From: an uncultured Limnohabitans sp. | GTDB lineage: Bacteria; Pseudomonadota; Gammaproteobacteria; Burkholderiales; Burkholderiaceae_C | Length of the DNA: 6,054 bases | Direction of reading: 5' to 3' | Assembly (NCBI GenBank): GCA_937928195.1 | Contig: CALEYZ010000130.1 | Location: forward strand, 1 to 6,054 | Shown: piece by piece, positions 3,289-6,054 of the stretch | Layout of the letters: every line of letters starts with the position of its first letter | How positions within the stretch are numbered: the stretch's first letter is position 1 | Notes under the pieces: generated by a model | What the model saw: the letters and a program-made list of their open reading frames with translations, nothing else | Database searches by the model: none | What the model was told of the DNA's origin: nothing | Program-made: the position numbers and the translations under genes

Positions 3289-6054
3289 CCGACTTAGTCA
3301 GCGTCGCCTCCAATGCGGTCCAGTCGTACCAACGTGCGCTGGGCACCGTGTCCAACAACATTGCCAACGTTTCGACGGATGGCTACTCACGCCAAGAAGT
3401 GGTGTTGGCCGCCAACCCGGTGGCCAAAGTCGGTACGGTTTATTTGGGCACCGGTGTCACGGTCGATACCGTCAAACGCCAATACGACATCTTTGCCGAA
3501 GCCAATCTGCGCAACAGCAACAGCCAACTCACCAGCCAAGAGCCCATGGTCAACTACGCCAACCGCGTGATCGACATCATGGGCAGCACCTCCATGGGCT
3601 TGAGCGGTGCCTTGGATCAATTCTTCAACGCCGCGCGCGACTTGTCTTCCGACCCCGCCTCCACCGTGATGCGCGGCAGCTTCTTGCGCGACTCCGAAAA
3701 CTTGGCCGCGCGCTTTGGCGAACTCTCCAGCCAACTTGATTTGGTTCAAAACGAAACCGACGAAGCCGTGAAGGGCTACGTCAATTCGATGAACACCATC
3801 TTCAAACAGCTGGCAGCGGTGAACACACAGCTCACCAAACAAAAGTCAGTGGACTTGCAACCAGCCGATTTGCTGGACCAGCGCGATGTGCTGTTGAAAG
3901 ACCTCTCCAGCTACGCGCACATCAACACTGGTTTTGCAGAAAACGGTGCTGTCACCGTGAGCTTGGGCCCCTCCCTGACGCGCGATGTCGCCGTGGATGG
4001 TGTGAACTCTTTCATGCTGGGCACCAACTTCAATTCTGCAGCGCCAGAAAAAGTCAGCCTGGTGCTAGACCCCTACGGCAATGCCACACCCTTGACGGGT
4101 TTGAGTGGCGGCAAGCTGGCCGGCATCATGAGCTTTCGCGAGCAAGTGCTGGGCAGCAGCCGCAGCTCGCTGGACACCTTGGCCAACAACTTCGTGAAAG
4201 AAGTGAATGCCATTCATACCGCAGGCATTGATGCCTATGGCAACAATGGCACAGACTTGTTCAGCATTGACGCCTCTGGTGTGGGCGCTGCCGGCACCGT
4301 CAAAGTCAACATCACAGATGCATTGAAAGTGTCTGCAGCAGCCCAGTTCAGGGTGATTGAGGCGCCCAACAACACAGGCGGCGCCGATGCCGGCATTGCC
4401 TATGTGGGCAACCCCACGGAAGGTCCACCGGACCTGACCACCGTGATGGCCAACAACCCCAGCGCTTCTGCCGCCATCACAGTCAAAGCCACCCTCACAC
4501 GACCTGTTGCGGCGGTGGCCACCATTCCCAATGGTTTGCAAAACATCAGCGTGATGATGGGCGAGGCAGACCCTGGCCAACAACTGCAAATTTTCACACG
4601 CGATGGCCGCCAGTTGGTGGGCACGCCCGTTGACGAAGCCACACAGAGCTTGGTCATGACGCAAGCCAATGGCTTTGCAGAAGGCGCCACCTACAGCAGC
4701 GACTACCTCAATGTGAACGGCGTCAACAGCTACAAAGATCTGCAAATTTTCTATGGTGCCAAAGCCAACATGGGCACCGTGTTACAGGCCGACCCCACAG
4801 AAACCGATCCCACCAAGCACACCGCCTTGGCCAAAGTGGCAGTGCCTGCCACCTTGCAAAGCGATCGCATTCAAACGGGCCTGACCAGCATTGCATCAGG
4901 TCTGTTCAAACTCAATGGCGTGACCTTGAGTGGCATCAGTGCAACATCGGGCACCTTGCAAGCCTCCGACATTGCAGCGGGCATTCAAGCCAACGGCATT
5001 GCAGGCATTACCGCCACTGCCAAAAATGAAATCCGCATTCCAGTCAACCAACTGAAATTGGATTTGCCTTTGTCGCTCAAAAGCGGCAACGCTGCTGGCT
5101 TCACAGTGATCAAGGCTGTGCCCACAGGGCTCAACACCGTACAAGGCTTGGTCGATGCCATCAACGCCAAAAGCAGCGCCAGCGGCGTGCGCGCCTACAT
5201 GGGTGATGACGGCGATCTGGTGTTAACCAACACAGCCGGCAACGAAGGCAAAGACATCGCCATCGATGCGGCAGCCACGCCCAATGCATTGGGCTTGAAA
5301 GCGGCCAACTACGGCGGCCAAATCAGCATCACACGGGCCTTGGTGGACGGCACCAACACCCCCGTCGAGCTGGGCTTTGCCAATGGCACCCCGGCCGATC
5401 TGGCCAAGATGGGTTTCAAAACCGGCGCTTACATCTCGGGCACTGCCAACGAAGATTTGCTGGTGTTTGTGACAGGCCCTGGCGAAGCCAAACTGTCAAC
5501 AGGCTACACAGGCGCACCCCTTAGCGCCAAGCAAGCCCTGCGCAACCAACCACTGCAAGTGAAATTTGATTCACCCACACACTTCAACATTGTGGATGTG
5601 AACACCGAGACTGTGGTTGCTTCGCGCAACTTTGACCCCAACAAATTAGAGCCGGCCTTTACTTACCAAGGCATCCAAATTTCGTTTTCCACACCGCCCA
5701 AAACGGGCGATGTGTTCACCATCGATGGCAACAAAGATGGCACAGGCAACAACGAGAACATGTTGAAGATCATCGATCTGGAGTCCGAGCCTGTCATGGG
5801 CGGCGGCAAAACATTCTCAGCCTCTTACATCGACAACGTGAACGACATGGGCAACATTGCCCGGCAAGCATCTATTTCTCAATCGGCCCTGAAAGTGGTC
5901 TACGACCAGGCCGTCTCAGCACGCGACCAAGTGTCGGGCGTGAGCTTGGACCAAGAAGCCGCCGACCTGGTGCGCTACCAACAAGCCTACCAAGCGGCTG
6001 CCAAAATTTTGCAAGTGGCCAGCCAGCTGTTTGACAGCGTGCTGCAAGTTCGTT
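3285..6054 (+). CDS. flgK: Flagellar hook-associated protein 1 FlgK (unusually long; stop just beyond window)
   Basis: FlgK (HAP1) forms the first junction ring between hook and filament and is exported by the flagellar type III system without a cleaved signal. The frame is open from the ATG at 3285 for 923 codons to the window edge. N-terminal D0/D1: SNNIANVSTDGYSRQEV (23-39), close to the FlgK signature NNLANVNTPGYSRQ, then DLLDQRDVLLKDLS (195-208) and LANNFVKEVNAIHTAGID (299-316). C-terminal part: a segment resuming near 755 with PLQVKFDSP, then DGTGNNENMLKIIDLES (about 819-834), SGVSLDQEAADLVRYQQAYQ (884-903) and the ending FDSVLQVR. FlgK proteins normally end at this arginine, and the last base (T) would begin the stop codon, so the gene is probably complete but for two bases. 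E. coli FlgK is 547 aa. The extra length lies between about 330 and 755 and is Ala/Gly/Thr/Asn-rich, like the surface-exposed variable domains of flagellin-family proteins. No frameshift is seen in my manual translation. Confidence 0.96.
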   Translation, partial: MTDLVSVASNAVQSYQRALGTVSNNIANVSTDGYSRQEVVLAANPVAKVGTVYLGTGVTVDTVKRQYDIFAEANLRNSNSQLTSQEPMVNYANRVIDIMGSTSMGLSGALDQFFNAARDLSSDPASTVMRGSFLRDSENLAARFGELSSQLDLVQNETDEAVKGYVNSMNTIFKQLAAVNTQLTKQKSVDLQPADLLDQRDVLLKDLSSYAHINTGFAENGAVTVSLGPSLTRDVAVDGVNSFMLGTNFNSAAPEKVSLVLDPYGNATPLTGLSGGKLAGIMSFREQVLGSSRSSLDTLANNFVKEVNAIHTAGIDAYGNNGTDLFSIDASGVGAAGTVKVNITDALKVSAAAQFRVIEAPNNTGGADAGIAYVGNPTEGPPDLTTVMANNPSASAAITVKATLTRPVAAVATIPNGLQNISVMMGEADPGQQLQIFTRDGRQLVGTPVDEATQSLVMTQANGFAEGATYSSDYLNVNGVNSYKDLQIFYGAKANMGTVLQADPTETDPTKHTALAKVAVPATLQSDRIQTGLTSIASGLFKLNGVTLSGISATSGTLQASDIAAGIQANGIAGITATAKNEIRIPVNQLKLDLPLSLKSGNAAGFTVIKAVPTGLNTVQGLVDAINAKSSASGVRAYMGDDGDLVLTNTAGNEGKDIAIDAAATPNALGLKAANYGGQISITRALVDGTNTPVELGFANGTPADLAKMGFKTGAYISGTANEDLLVFVTGPGEAKLSTGYTGAPLSAKQALRNQPLQVKFDSPTHFNIVDVNTETVVASRNFDPNKLEPAFTYQGIQISFSTPPKTGDVFTIDGNKDGTGNNENMLKIIDLESEPVMGGGKTFSASYIDNVNDMGNIARQASISQSALKVVYDQAVSARDQVSGVSLDQEAADLVRYQQAYQAAAKILQVASQLFDSVLQVR
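4905..5297 (+). repeat. Two flagellin_IN-like modules in the FlgK insertion
   Basis: This is a protein-level repeat within flgK. Module 1, about residues 541-586, reads FKLNGVTLSG, then SDIAAGIQANGIAGITATA and NEIRI. Module 2, about 601-671, reads GNAAGFTV, then LVDAINAKSSASGVRAYMGD, then GDLVLTNTAGNEG and the end NALGL. Both follow the pattern 'short strand with G - helix ending xxIxAxxxxxGVxA - strand with N/D xLxLxxxxG' known from the flagellin_IN motif of flagellin, FliD and some FlgK proteins. Similarity between the two modules is modest and was judged by eye. Confidence 0.5.

Noticed and set aside
3387..3842. 151-codon open frame on the - strand inside flgK
   Set aside because: It is antisense to the conserved FlgK N-terminus, its His/Gly/Val-rich composition looks like a shadow, and no family is recognised.
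4065..4745. 226-codon open frame on the - strand inside flgK
   Set aside because: It lies fully antisense to a well-supported FlgK, with a His/Gly/Cys/Ala-rich composition typical of reverse-strand readings of GC-rich genes. I see no recognisable domain or ribosome site.
1..6054. Mobile element, CRISPR array, tRNA/rRNA gene or a non-flagellar system hidden in the window
   Set aside because: The five flagellar genes occupy nearly all bases, and I see no direct-repeat array, terminal inverted repeats, transposase-like frame or tRNA-like cloverleaf. The frequent TTGGCC/GGCCAA words reflect Leu-Ala and Ala-Asn codons, not a dispersed repeat.

Overview
This window is a continuous stretch of a bacterial flagellar rod/ring/hook operon. 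All genes are on the + strand in the classical order flgG - flgH - flgI - flgJ - flgK. The order, a FlgH with a lipoprotein signal, a FlgI with a Sec signal peptide and the presence of both P- and L-ring genes show a Gram-negative (diderm) flagellate. The protein sequences, codon habits (many TTG leucines and GCC alanines) and moderately GC-rich DNA suggest a betaproteobacterium of the Burkholderiales, perhaps Comamonadaceae-like. That placement is inference from general resemblance and was not tested by a search.

Layout: bases 1-752 are the 3' part of flgG (distal rod), missing only about 11 N-terminal residues. FlgH (L-ring lipoprotein) is at 764-1495 and FlgI (P-ring) at 1526-2674, both tightly spaced. 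A 98-bp gap (2675-2772) follows. It is the only real intergenic region and holds a full-consensus sigma-54 (RpoN) -24/-12 promoter, with a perfect 12-bp palindrome running from the end of the -12 element to the predicted start site. FlgJ (2773-3288) has only the rod-binding domain, with no peptidoglycan-hydrolase domain. It overlaps by 4 bp (ATGA) with flgK (3285 to the window end). FlgK stays open for 923 codons and ends in a canonical FlgK C-terminus with the first base of the next codon, very likely its stop, as the last base of the window. There is no gene-free stretch longer than 300 bp.

Together the genes build the structure from rod to hook-filament junction: FlgG forms the distal rod, FlgI and FlgH the P- and L-ring bushing, FlgJ caps the growing rod, and FlgK is the first hook-filament junction protein. 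The internal sigma-54 promoter would let flgJ-flgK (and anything downstream) be expressed separately from the upstream rod/ring genes.

This is a standard flagellar locus, and I see no wholly new system. The points worth a second look are the internal RpoN promoter and its palindrome, the single-domain FlgJ, the very large FlgK with about 425 extra central residues carrying flagellin_IN-like repeats, and the absence of cysteine in mature FlgI.
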